Source: Pararge aegeria
Lineage: Eukaryota; Arthropoda; Insecta; Lepidoptera; Nymphalidae
NCBI RefSeq assembly: GCF_905163445.1
Contig: NC_053200.1
Span: forward strand, 15,996,001 to 16,060,000
Direction: 5' to 3'
Length of the DNA stretch: 64,000 nt
Shown here: piece by piece, positions 11,321 to 21,349 of the stretch
How the letters are laid out: the number at the start of each line of letters is the position of its first letter
Numbering within the stretch: the first letter of the stretch is position 1
The notes under the pieces: generated by a model
What the model was told of the DNA's origin: nothing
Database searches by the model: none
The model's input: the letters and a program-made list of their open reading frames with translations, nothing else
Program-made: the position numbers and the translations under genes

Positions 11321-11478
11321 TATACATAAATAATTATAATATACATATAAACTCTGGGTGTTTATATGTATATTATAATTATTTACTGAAAACATTCATA
11401 TTCATCACACAAACATTTTCCAGTTGTGGGAATCGAACCCGCGGCCTTGGACTCAGAAAGCAGGTTCGCTGCCCACTA
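11321..11478 (-). mobile_element. SINE group A, rearranged copy
   Basis: The minus-strand head-proximal part (GGTTCGATTCCCACAACTGG, then the AAAATGTTTGTGTGATGAAT body) is normal up to 11386. The next stretch is replaced by an inverted copy of itself (see hairpin 11327-11385). The 3' end is lost and the A-box side is truncated at 11478. Confidence 0.85.
11327..11385. repeat. Perfect 25-bp hairpin inside a SINE
   Basis: The left arm 11327-11351 and right arm 11361-11385 are exact reverse complements, with loop CTCTGGGTG. In other group A copies (for example 16250-16280) the left arm is followed by CACCCAGAC. Here that segment is inverted and followed by an inverted copy of the left arm. Confidence 0.97.
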
Positions 11479-11939
11479 TGATATAAAATAATCGAATTTA
11501 AAAGTATACAAATATATACATCTGTTACAAATATACAAAGGTTTGCTATTATTCATTATAGATATTTAAAAGGAGAAATTTAATTTTAAAACTAAAGTGG
11601 CTAAGGGAACCTTGGCTGGATCAAAAAAAAGGCACCCCAACCGCCATGTTATTAGGGTGCAATTACGCTTAAACTTACCATGGTGAGGTATATTGTCTTT
11701 ATGATCAAAGAAGTGTTCATCAATTCAGTTCATCCAGGATCAGATTATTTAAATGTAAAGCTAGCAGTAGTTATTATGCCACACATCGCTGTGGAATCCC
11801 TTTCAACTGATTGTTTTGAATCGATCCTGCTTCATACATTCCATTCAAGTAGCTATGCGCAAACTGCGAGGAGTGATTAGAAAAATATGTCCTTTTAGTC
11901 TGAAAACTTATAATAATATTATCAACAGGTTTTATAACT

Positions 11940-12075
11940 GCAAAGATAGCCTGCTAAGAAACTTTGATCCATGTAACTGGTTGGACGAGCGAAGAATGTG
12001 TTTAACACCTAGGCTTTATGCTGGACGTGTTCCTGCCATGTTCTGTCCATATGCGATGATTTTCAAGGGGTGATG
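11940..12075 (+). repeat. Dispersed repeat group E, copy 1
   Basis: Contains TGTTTAACACCTAGGCTTTA and GGACGTGTTCCTGCCATGTT, matching similar segments near 14.65 and 56.29 kb. The class is unknown; no tRNA head or coding frame was recognised. Confidence 0.45.
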
Positions 12076-12579
12076 GGATACATGGTCCGCCAATTAATAC
12101 TATAATAAAAAAAAAAAATCTGACCTTGGCTTCATTAAATTCCATTGCCAAAATCTGTACAAGGGTATAGATATTAAATATTGTATTTCCCCAAACACTG
12201 TACGGCTGGTCGGTGAGCACGTATGGGCGAGATGTTTTTCTGCTTTTTTGTACGTAATTTGGATTCGCGAGACGGCTCTATGCGCGCAATGCGGGCCCGG
12301 ACACGTAGCGGCCTTCTTGGAAGGTATAATAAGGTTATAATGGCGGGTCCCGTATTGGTGTTGGGATGCCTACACACTGCCAGCATGAGAGTAGATATTT
12401 TTCTGTACAGAGTTAGTTAAAATTTGGGTATTACTAGGACACCATCAATAAGATAACTAACTATAAATTAAATAATAAATTTAAAAAACCCCATAAAAAA
12501 TATGCAACAGACACAAACACACACATACTGTACCGAATAACAGGCACATGCGACTATATCTACGCTTCAAGTTGTTGGA

Positions 12580-12676
12580 CACAGGTAACACTTAGGATGT
12601 GTCCTTTCATGCCCGGTCGAAGATTTGGTCTATTTATACCCGATGGTTTTCCAGATCTATCTGCTTTTTCCATCAA

Positions 12677-12690
<14 letters not shown>
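12580..12690 (+). repeat. Dispersed repeat group E, copy 2
   Basis: Has AACACTTAGGATGTGTCC, TTTCATGCCCGGTCGAAG and the GATGGTTTTCCAGATCTATC segment, in the same order as the 14.6 and 56.3 kb copies. Confidence 0.4.
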
Positions 12691-12719
<29 letters not shown>

Positions 12720-12768
12720 CAGACGCACTCATACATACATGCACACACACACACACACACACACACAT
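12679..12768. repeat. Compound microsatellite (TA)n then (AC)n
   Basis: An uninterrupted TA run of about 18 units (12680-12715) is followed after about 25 bp by an AC run of about 13 units (12741-12767). Confidence 0.97.
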
Positions 12769-12984
12769 ACGTACACAAAAGCACACCCATGTTAAACTTA
12801 TAACTCTTTGAATCGGGGCTAAAAAAGTATAATTAATATTTCACGAAAGTAATAGGTTATTAGAGTAATTTTTAATTAATGTGGCGTGACTGTACTGTGG
12901 GTACAATTAAAATGCTAGCAATTAAAATAGTAGATTAATTACAATAATTATATAATCACGAACCGGCCATGTCACTACCACTTC

Positions 12985-13215
12985 TACGTTAAGAGTTTTT
13001 CTGAGGGACAAAATTTGTAATGAAGAAATCCGTAGAAGAACTAAAGTCACCGACATCGCCCAAAGAATAATCGCCCAGGTTGAAGTGGCAGTGGGTGGAT
13101 CGTGGATGCCGAAGAACCGATGGTCATTGGGACATACTTGTTCTAGACTGGATTGGTAAACGGTCTACAGACTGTGGGAGAGATGACCTTAAATTAATGG
13201 TGGTGAGTGAAGATT
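12985..13215 (+). mobile_element. Non-LTR retrotransposon remnant (RT C-terminus)
   Basis: Readable pieces of the region after the reverse transcriptase domain are present: NEEIRRRTKVTDIAQRI, then WGHTCSRLDW after frame changes. This is the usual C-terminal peptide of lepidopteran RTE-type LINEs. Several frameshifts make it a fossil. Confidence 0.65.
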
Positions 13216-13265
13216 CAGTCTTAGCGGGCTAAGTCTAATCGGTACTAAGCGACAAACACCGGAAC

Positions 13266-13456
13266 ACTATATTGCTTAGCGGTACTTCTTTGTGGGTAGG
13301 GTGGTAACTAGCCACGGCCAAAGCCTCCCACCAGAGCAGACCAGAGAAAATTCAGAAATAATAAAATGTCAAATCGCCCCTGCCGGAAACGAACCCGGGA
13401 CATCATACTTAAATTCACAGCGCCGTTGCGCCACGGAGGTCGAGGTCGGTCGTTGT
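13266..13456 (-). mobile_element. SINE group C, 5' part
   Basis: On the minus strand: CGACCTCCGTGGCGCAACGG (A box region), a degraded B box region CCCGGGTTCGTTTCCGGCAG, then TTCTCTGGTCTGCTCTGGTG and TAGTTACCACCCTACCCACA. The 3' half is missing; a LINE-tail copy follows at 13528. Confidence 0.88.
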
Positions 13457-13527
13457 GACCTGATGATATTTTTACCTTGGTAGCGGACTAACCTGTGAGG
13501 ACTATAGAGTTACATTAAGCCAATTTT

Positions 13528-13822
13528 AATGACAAGGTTGCTTGGAAGCATCCGGCTCCGCTTTCAGCTCTCACAAGATAGAAAAATGAATGTTAAAATG
13601 CAAAATGTAAATTGTTGATGTTGGAAAAGAGCAACTGCTGAGTTTCTTGCCGGCTTCTTCTCGGTAGAATCTGCCTTCCGAACCGGTGGTAGAGTCACTA
13701 CAAACAGACAGACTTGACGTTTCAATAGTGCTTATATTAGGCCTACTTGAAATAAATGAATTTTGAATTTGAATTATGAATTTTGAATTTGAATTATGAA
13801 TTTTGAATTTGAATTTGAATAC
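13528..13822 (+). mobile_element. LINE-tail short element with TTGAAT tail
   Basis: It starts AATGACAAGGTTGCTTGGAA, which is the last codons of the LINE ORF (FLNDKVAWK...) seen in the 34.3-36.7 kb element. It then runs through that element's 3' UTR to AGGCCTACTTGAAATAAATG. The tail is three copies of a 20-bp unit (13756-13820) built from GAATTTTGAATTT. It differs from the 27.7 kb copy at about two sites over ~235 bp, so it is young. Confidence 0.85.
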
Positions 13823-13867
13823 ACCTAAACGTCCACTAGGCGACATAGTACCGGAAATCACTTGCAG

Positions 13868-13965
13868 TATTTATAGCGTGGTAACTTTCTACGCGACCAG
13901 ATTCGAGAAAATACAGAAATTATAAAAATCCCGGACCTCCACTCATAAGACCGCAGTACCAATCA
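13868..13965 (-). mobile_element. SINE group C, degraded fragment
   Basis: TAACTTTCTACGCGACCAGA, GAGAAAATACAGAAATTATA and CCCGGACCTCC are recognisable in group C order with internal deletions. Confidence 0.5.
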
Positions 13966-13984
13966 ATGGGACAGGGACTTCGAA

Positions 13985-14330
13985 TAAAGTCAGAGTCAAA
14001 GTTGAAGTCAAATATTTCTTTATTCAAATCACATAGTTGGCACTTTTGATGCATTCATTACATACAAAATGTGGTCATAGCACAGAGTAGTAGTGAGTAG
14101 CGATCGCGATAACTGCATTCGTAAACTTAAAACTAAAGCTACGAGGGTTCCAAACGCGCCCTGGAATATGACGAGAAGCATCCAAACATAAAAGAAGGAA
14201 ACTTAACAAAGTGCGCACTAAAGCAATAAGGCAAACAGCGTAATGTCCGACATCACTTATCCGCTTGGCCGGCTTCCAAATCGATTTTCCCGAGACGCTC
14301 CGATTTCGTGCCATTTCGTTCTTTACATTC
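13985..14330 (-). mobile_element. LINE 3' UTR, polyadenylated type
   Basis: On the minus strand it ends GATTTGAATAAAGAAATATT then TGACTTCAACTTTGACT. Upstream are CATTTTGTATGTAATGAATG, AGTTATCGCGATCGC and TTTAGTTTTAAGTTTACGAA, a 3' end I associate with Jockey/I-type lepidopteran LINEs. It contains no RT frame. The minus-strand short frames up to 14600 are not recognised. Confidence 0.55.
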
Positions 14331-14604
14331 CTTTCTTTAGGAACGAATTCTTCAAGTTACTTCGAACTACTAAATATTTTGGTATTTTATAAGCGCAGCG
14401 ATCTCTAGGACCCGAGCGAAATCTAACGCTGATCGCGCATTTAATACTATCGCTTAAACGATCGTATAACTGTAACCTAACATTGTATTTAAAGGAATAG
14501 AGCATTTTGTGACAGCTCGTTCGGTGAGGTTCTACATCCATGCTTATGTCAGCCCCTAAATTGTGGTTGCCCCTAAATAACAAGCGTATGAGGCTTACCA
14601 CCGA

Positions 14605-14785
14605 CGCGTCTGCTTGGTGGATACTGAGCGTCACCTTATATAGGATGTGTTCCTGGCATGCCCTGCGAATTGTGACTGTTTATGTACGTTGGTTTTCCAG
14701 TTATCATCAGGTAGGCCATCTTTTTGCATGTTATCTTTTGTTCTTTTTCTTTTTTATCAGGGGAGTATAATTCGCGTGCAGTATT
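14605..14785 (+). repeat. Dispersed repeat group E, copy 3
   Basis: Contains TGTTCCTGGCATGCCCTGCG, TGGTTTTCCAGTTATCATCA and GTAGGCCATCTTTTTGCATG, in the same order as at 56.3 kb. Confidence 0.55.
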
Positions 14786-14852
14786 CCACTGTACCATCGA
14801 GTAGTCACAGAATGTGTGTAACATGAATGTAATAGGTTTCTTTTTTATTTGA

Positions 14853-15025
14853 CCACTAGCGCATTAGCTATAAGTGGGAGGTCCAGGATTCGATTCCCAG
14901 CAAAGAAAATTTGGAAAATTCGCAATTTCTATATTACCTCTGTATGATCTGGTGAGAGGCTTTGTCTGTGGCTAGTACCCTACCGCCAAGAACGTGCCCC
15001 CAAGCAATTTAGGGGGCACGTTCTT
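14853..15025 (+). mobile_element. SINE group C truncated at a hairpin
   Basis: The head is AGTGGGAGGTCC and GGATTCGATTCCCAGCAAAG. The middle is CAATTTCTATATTACCTCTG, GATCTGGTGAGAGG and GTGGCTAGTACCCTACCGCC. The copy stops in a perfect hairpin (14988-15025), after which family sequence ends. Confidence 0.8.
14988..15025. repeat. Perfect 14-bp hairpin in a SINE
   Basis: The arms are AAGAACGTGCCCCC (14988-15001) and its reverse complement (15012-15025), with loop AAGCAATTTA. Other group C copies read AGACGTGCCGCTAAGCGATT then TAGCG here, which already contains a short CGCTA/TAGCG palindrome. Confidence 0.97.
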
Positions 15026-15029
15026 TGGG

Positions 15030-16140
15030 AGTCGGTTATGTGTATAATATATGTAGTTTATAATTATAATAAGAGCCTTTATTAACAATCTTATAAATTA
15101 CATTTCAAATTGTTCCTGCCGTTTTTTAATATCATCTTCCCACGTTCGATACTGTCTACCCTTATTTCTCTTTTTATATTTTATATGTAGGACACCATTC
15201 CATTGTTTCTTTTGCCCATTTTTCTGTCTACCTTATAATATATCTACCATATAAAAAATCAATAAATCATGTAGGTAAATTAAGGCCTTGCTTGGCTCAG
15301 TCAAAAATAATATAGATATAAATGTTAGATGCAATACATATTGCGTGTTTTGTACTTGGACTACCACTAGTTTATCGTATTTTAATCTTTACGCATATCT
15401 AAAAATTTATACGTATACTTAAGGTTAACGTGTGCAGTAGAAGTCACCTTGGAATACTGATGGAAAACTAGTATTCAAAGTCAACTTATATAATAAATGA
15501 GCTTACTACTTGCTGCTTAGTTAAATCGCAGTTGATAAGAATTGTGAAATTACTTTATACTTTATAACCGTATAAAAACGTCTGTAAGTTAATGCAACTA
15601 ATATCATTATAGGTTAATTGAATTTGCAAACGCTATTTCCACCTTTTTCTTCTTGGATTTAAACTTCAAATTATCTCTTCAATTAATTTGTCATTTGCGA
15701 ATCGGGATATTTCTTTATTTTCATATTACCCAGCGAAGTTACACCTTTTATTTATTTAACACAAAAAAGTTGTTATATCACAAAACATTTATGACAAAAT
15801 ATCATTAGCATTTTTTTTACCATACTTCTTTGATCTTTACGGACATTCGCAAGAAATCCTGTATATATATCCCGTAATAGTCACGTAGTCTCTTTACATT
15901 TTTTTAATGGAGAAGGCCAATACAATCAAAGCTAACTATCCACTTTAATGAGAGATCTGCAGTACTGTTTGCTTTCCCTTACCTACTATAAAGTAATCTA
16001 AAACATACTTAAAGTACGAATAATTGAGTAAGTAGCAAAGATTAGTTATTTACCGGGAATGAACCTCGGGTATTCGTCCCGGTTAATAATATCAAATGTC
16101 GTGTCGTCTCCAGGATGCAAGGTAAATAAATAAATTAATA
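15030..16140. other. AT-rich stretch, nothing firm
   Basis: There is no gene. The part at 15065-15250 (AATAAGAGCCTTTATTAACA and following) has the look of an old minus-strand retroelement 3' UTR, but no coding part confirms it. Confidence 0.4.
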
Positions 16141-16141
16141 A

Positions 16142-16396
16142 ACTACGACAATACACACATCGCCATCTAGCCCCAGAGTAAGCGAAGCTTGTGTTATGGG
16201 TACTAAGATATCTGTTTAATATTTTAATGAATATAATGCACATAAATACTAATAATATACAGATAAACACCCAGACACTGAAAATCTTCCATGTTCATCA
16301 CACATACATTTCCACTTGTGGGAATCGAACCCACGGCCTTGGGGAATCGAATCAGAAAGCAGGGTCGCTGCCCACTGCGCTAACCGGCTGTCAAAA
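16142..16396 (-). mobile_element. SINE group A, nearly full length
   Basis: From the minus-strand start TTTTTGACAGCCGGTTAGCG to CGATGTGTGTATTGTCGTAG. A small internal duplication near 16320-16350 repeats GGAATCGAA just before the tRNA-like anticodon-side region. Confidence 0.93.
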
Positions 16397-16743
16397 AGGT
16401 AACTCTGTGCTTAATTTTATTTAAAGCGGTTTAACCGAATATAGGAAATAAATAAACCGACACACTATTACATTTAGGTATAAAACCTACTAGTTCGGTT
16501 TAGAATAGGTGCCTAATTTTACATCGAAGAGATATAAATAAAGTGTATGAAACGCATAAATGTAATCGCGATATATGCCCATATCCTCGCCGCGTAGTTG
16601 GCAGGCGGGGCACGCACCCCCTGGCCGTATCCAGTACACCATCGCTTCCACATAGCTCCGTCTGGGAGCGCAGACTCTCGTGACTCACAGTTCCGCCCAT
16701 ACCCGGCCGAGGCATGAGCGAGACGCGTTAAAACGCGATACAC

Positions 16744-17058
16744 TTCTTGTCTGGTGGGAGGCTTTGGTCGTGGCTAGTTACCAGCTTAATAACAAATGGT
16801 AAACGTTGTGGCCTTATAACTGGGAGGGCCCGTTTTTTATTCTCTTCAGAGGCAACTCAGATAGTTTTTGAGAGCTCCTGTAACTCGTATACATAGTTTT
16901 GGAACGCTCCTATATGATGCCTCATAAAAACCGATTAGCGGTACTTGTTTTATATAACTGCTAAACTTAGCTCGCTACCATCTTTGGCGGAATTAGTTTG
17001 TACCACCAGGTGAGATTGCAGTCAAAAGCTATCTTGTACTGGGACAATAAAAAAGAAA
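16744..17058 (+). mobile_element. SINE group C, interrupted
   Basis: A middle piece (TCTGGTGGGAGGCTTTGGTC, 16746 onward) and a 3' piece (AAACCGATTAGCGGTACTTG, then CACCAGGTGAGATTGCAGTC, to a poly-A end at 17058) flank about 125 bp that does not match the family. Confidence 0.65.
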
Positions 17059-17059
17059 A

Positions 17060-17236
17060 CTTTGCATGCCCGTATCCTCAGTGACGTGGGGTTGGCACCA
17101 CATGTCTTAATCTGAAAACCAGTGCTGCGCTTTTAACTCCTTTGTCACATATTATTTTTATACTTTAACAAATTTATGTAATGTAACATTTTACACAAAT
17201 GTGTGACAATAAAGACGACTTTTCTTTCTTTCTAAT
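17060..17236 (+). repeat. Probable retroelement 3' end with TTTC tail
   Basis: It ends CACAAATGTGTGACAATAAA then GACGAC and (TTTC)3, the form of a LINE 3' UTR with microsatellite tail. No ORF is attached. Confidence 0.4.
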
Positions 17237-17825
17237 CAAACTTAAGACAGCCCGCTTTTGAGGACATAACTTTCAGGCAAACTGGTTTCTTAACGATGAT
17301 TTTGTTTACATTTTAATCAGTTTATGCTTCTTTTAATATATATACAAATAATATTATTTGTGAATATGAAAGAAGACTTCTTATTACTAGAACTACAGGT
17401 AGGTATAGCTTCCTTTTTCATGTAATCATTCGTTTTCACTTATAAATTGGACCCTACACGACAACCGTTCATACGTTATTGTTGCAGTAGACTGTGGATT
17501 ATAATCAGACGCCTCGCGGATTTCCTTCCACTTGCTTTCCATTGCTTTATAGTTTATATGTTTTTATTCACTTCCCTTTTAAATGAGGTGCTAAAAATAG
17601 ATGAAGGTGATCTGCTCGTTACATCCCAAGAAACATTATGTTTTATGTTATACGCGCTAAGCAGACTCTGACATTGTTATGTTCAAATTTAAATTTTATT
17701 TCTTTCCTATATTATAAACATTTTTAAAACTTCAAACCTATTTGTTTGTCATTTTACCGACGCTTCGGAAGGAATAACCGAAAAGTTGTCAAAAAACTCA
17801 GCGATTAAACAATCATCATTCTTTT

Positions 17826-18046
17826 GTTGACAGCCGATTGGCACAATCAAGATCGACCCTGCTTTCTGCTTACAAGGCTGTGGGTTCGATTCCAAAAACT
17901 GGAAAATGTTTGTGTGATGAACATCAATGTTTTTCAGTGTCTGGATGTTTATCAGTATATTTTAAGTATTTATGGTACTCATAAAATATTCATCAGTCAT
18001 CTTAGTACCCATAACACAAGCTACCGTCATAGTATTTATATTTATT
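17826..18046 (+). mobile_element. SINE group A, near full length with 3' deletion
   Basis: Starts TTGACAGCCGATTGGCACAA, has the B box GGTTCGATTCC, and keeps the body to ACACAAGCTACCG. A deletion then joins directly to GTCATAGTATTTAT. Confidence 0.9.
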
Positions 18047-18339
18047 TTTCTAACATGTGGGACATGAGAGTTGAGTTGACCCGTATAAAGCCTAAAGATC
18101 GACATTGGAAACCACTACAAGGAAATGCGTTGTAGCAACAAACTCACTGACAGCATAAAGGGATAGCGAAACTGAAGTAGAACTGGGACGATCATCTCGG
18201 TCACAGAAATCACCATGGCGACGTCAGAAACAATACATTTATAATCTTTACGATTTTATAACACAACAAATATCTTTCTTTTTGAAACATATGCAAGCAC
18301 GCCACTGAGTCCATCAATTGTACCAAAATTTAAAGTTAA

Positions 18340-18488
18340 TTTAATTTCAAATAGGCCTAATATAAGCACTTTGAAAACGTCAAGTCTGACTCTACCATCG
18401 GCTTGACAGGCAGATTCTACCAAAACTCAGCCGTTGCTCTTTATAATTTGCTTGAGAGAGTGGACAAGCAACCTTGTCACTAAGTAAG
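18340..18488 (-). mobile_element. LINE-tail short element
   Basis: On the minus strand it starts GTGACAAGGTTGCTTGTCCA, at the same position as the 13.5 and 27.7 kb copies. It ends in AATATTAGGCCTATTTGAAA. Confidence 0.75.
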
Positions 18489-18689
18489 TTATATAGCCAT
18501 AGTCGCCTCATACGACCATGGAAAGAGGAGGTGATAACTGTATTCTGATCTGCCGCAACCACACAGCATCTACATTACTTATAAGCAAAGCAGAAGCTAC
18601 TCCGTATTTTTAAAATCAAATGGATTAAATACCCAATGAACTTATCAATTTGGAAGACGAGATACAGTAGGCTATGACTAACACAGGTT

Positions 18690-18790
18690 GTTTGACTTTC
18701 ACTGCCATTGTGAGGGACGTGATGGACCGGCATCAGCTGAGCGCCGGAAACGGACGTGACGTCACGGGCTGTTGTCGTTGGTACAGGTTA
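18690..18790. promoter_or_regulatory. GC-rich patch with a palindromic CRE
   Basis: The patch is about 100 bp, relatively rich in CpG. It contains CGTGACGTCACG (18754-18765), a perfect palindrome around the CREB/ATF site TGACGTCA. No start codon, ORF or TATA-like context supports a promoter, so function is a guess. Confidence 0.2.
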
Positions 18791-18909
18791 CACTATTTCC
18801 ATTCAAGAAGCTAGTTTTAATTGATAGCGCACGTTTCGTTAGTGTGTATTTTCTATAGGTAATATATTTTGATAACATTATATTTTATGGCCGAACAGTA
18901 TATGAGCTA

Positions 18910-19130
18910 TACATGTGACAGGTAAAGGAAATTGCATACAATTTTACAATAAACTACCCATTGATATCTTGGATATGTCTCTTAAAAAGTTAAAGTTTGT
19001 ATTAAACGTAAGCTTATAGAAAAGTCTTATAAAGTAGATCATAAGTGCCATCTATGGGCCTACTTCAATATAGATATTTTTTTGACTGTGACTTTGTGGT
19101 ATTATATTTGAAAATTTCATATTCAATTAT
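18910..19130 (+). mobile_element. Non-LTR retrotransposon remnant (ORF2 C-terminus)
   Basis: A decayed frame reads FYNKLPIDILDMSLKKLKF then, with stops, KSLIK. This resembles the C-terminal peptide after the RT domain of Jockey/CR1-type elements (compare FYNMIPKEILDLPMHTFKK at 34.6 kb). Stops and indels show it is dead. Confidence 0.6.
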
Positions 19131-19319
19131 ATTGATTAGCTTTTAAAGTAAACGAATGTTGTTCTTAATTTTAGTTCTTATTTTTTATTAATTCATTTTC
19201 GTGGATAGCTTTATTATCAAAATTGACAGAATGCAAGTTCGGATTCCAGCCAAGCACCTGAGTTTTCATCAGAATTTGTTTATATATTGGCACGGAGTAA
19301 GTACATAGGTAGAAAAACC

Positions 19320-19343
19320 CCTCGGAAATCCGGATTTCCGAGG
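19320..19343. repeat. Perfect 24-bp palindrome
   Basis: CCTCGGAAATCC followed directly by its reverse complement, with no spacer. No repeat family is recognised around it. Confidence 0.95.
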
Positions 19344-21047
19344 CCATTAGAGTATAGTCTCAACACGCTGCTTAAATACGGCTTAGGTTATTAAATATCG
19401 AGAGTTAATAAGGCAAAGGTCGGCCATCTAAATAACAAAATATCAACTTCATAGAACCAGCCATCATCATCATAGACGAAAAATAAGTAATCATGTACCT
19501 CGCAGAATAAAACAAACAGCAAACTCTATGACAGATATACAAAAACCAACACAATCGTTTACGAGATGATTAAAAATACATTTTGATGATACAGGACCAC
19601 ACATTCGAGATGTTGTTAAATGACTGTATTTAGATAGAAATGAAAAAAAAAACTAATCACGAGTAGAAATTACGTTGTCGGCGTTAACCTGTCGAAACTG
19701 CGGCAAATCAAACACTGATCACCGAAGACCCGCCTCCTGACCATCTCCCGTCTATTGGAGACTTGAAAGACGCCGACCGACGAATGGAGACAATCAAAAC
19801 AATACGAGATTCAAAGGAAAATAAACTCTATACGACATAACTGAAGGTACGGAACTTGAAATTGTTGTTAATTAATGTAGGCGTTGTGCAGACGTAGCAA
19901 TTTTAGTTCAAGCACCTCTTTTATAATTTTCGTTAAGATTGTTGCTTCGGAAAATAAAGAGCCGATGGTAAGCCACGACAAGGGTAAATGGGCAAAAGTT
20001 AGGAAGAGGGAGGAATTTCGTTCGACTCTTCACAGAAGCCGTGAATCTACTAACTTTAATTAGGTAGTCATTCAATTCGTTATTAAAAAACTAAAACCAA
20101 GTGAGTTTAGGGTTCACGTAAACGAATCTAACCCTAAAGGCTCTCTCTAAACCCTAAAGGATCTGTAATATGGTTTTTCATTTAAAAGAAAAACATTTCG
20201 TATCTCGCGGTGGTTGAAGATGCGTGAATGAACTTTCAAATAATGAAAGTTTAATTTTATAATTTACTTTAATATTACGGTCAGTTACATGTAGTCGATT
20301 AACGAAACTTTTAAATAAAATTGCTACGCAGTTTTTAAAAATTTTTTACAGCAAGATTCGTGTTGCAAGTAGATCGAAATTGCCGAGTCTGTAAAGTGCC
20401 TTAGTGATGAATATTTGGTAAAAACTGGTATCATAACCTTATGGAAGCTAAAGAAAAATATATTCTACGTATTATATGTTTAGTTGTAAAACTCAAATCT
20501 CAAAAGTGTTTCTGATGATGTGGACACGGCAAAAACGGGTAGTGGGGTCGCGGCACTCAGCAAACAGTTCGGCGACGTAATTACAGGGCAGAGTTTGTGT
20601 GATGTTAGAAGAATTATTGCGCAAATATTGTAGTTTGGCTAATTTATCTAACAGTTCGGACCACCTGCGTCGAGGGTGTATTAGAGTTGCTAAGTTGCTT
20701 TATATTATATCTTTCGTAAGCAGATATAACATAAAGCAACAGATGACGAAGTAGATGACGAAGTAGAAGACATGATTAAAAAGTAATCCGGTAAGTTCGT
20801 CAGGTTATACAGTAACTTTAGGTTGTTATTTAGATTTTTTGACAGAAAACAAAATACCTATCGATTTTAGGCCCGTTTAACGATCCCTTCTTTACCCACT
20901 AAAAACTCTGTGTGTCACGTGATGGACCCATGTATGGCGGTTCCCGACGTCATCGGCAGTCTGGTCGCTACCGAATCCTTCAGGGCTGGTTGACTATCCT
21001 GATAAATTCAGAAATCATACCCAAGCTGGCGTTTTTAAAAGTGAAGT
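19344..21047. other. No gene recognised
   Basis: Low-copy-looking DNA. Small features are CCCTAAAGG repeated at about 20132 and 20152, a near-perfect hairpin at 20694-20740, and a tandem pair of AGATGACGAAGT at 20741-20766. Confidence 0.5.
20694..20740. repeat. 19-bp inverted repeat, one mismatch
   Basis: The left arm is 20694-20712 (GTTGCTTTATATTATATCT) and the right arm 20722-20740, with a 9-nt loop TTCGTAAGC. The stem is too short for a typical animal miRNA precursor. Confidence 0.9.
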
Positions 21048-21346
21048 CCTTTTTTTAATAACAATACAAAGCCCTTGCCTGTAATCATACCTACTGGTAA
21101 GCGATGATGCTAAGATGGTAACGGGATACTGTATTAGGGGAATGGCAGTTCTATTAAACGCATACCCTTAATTAATTTCTACGCGACATCGTACCGGAAC
21201 GCTAAATCGCTTAGTTGGTGGGGCGGTAACTAGCCGCCTCCCACCCACCAGAAGTTCAGAAATTATTCCAAATTGCCCCTGTAAGGAATTAACCTAGACC
21301 TAGATCTAGAATCTCTAGAATTTAAAACCACGCCGCGCTCACAGCA
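21048..21346 (-). mobile_element. SINE group C, full-length but diverged
   Basis: It runs from the minus-strand head near 21346 to the poly-A end at 21050 (AAAAAAAGGA side). The GGCGGCTAGTTACCGCCCCA and CGTTCCGGTACGATGTCGCG segments are clear. A local scramble at 21293-21325 carries repeated CTAGA motifs. Confidence 0.8.
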
Positions 21347-21349
21347 ACG

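Noticed and set aside
16500..16743. GC-rich minus-strand frames of 71 and 74 codons
   Set aside because: No domain recognised, and no acceptor/donor pair I would defend.
20100..20165. CCCTAAAGG repeats suggesting telomeric sequence
   Set aside because: Only two units, and the insect telomere motif is TTAGG arrays.
20694..20740. miRNA precursor hairpin
   Set aside because: The stem is 19 bp with a 9-nt loop, shorter than an animal pre-miRNA, and no flanking stem extension is visible.
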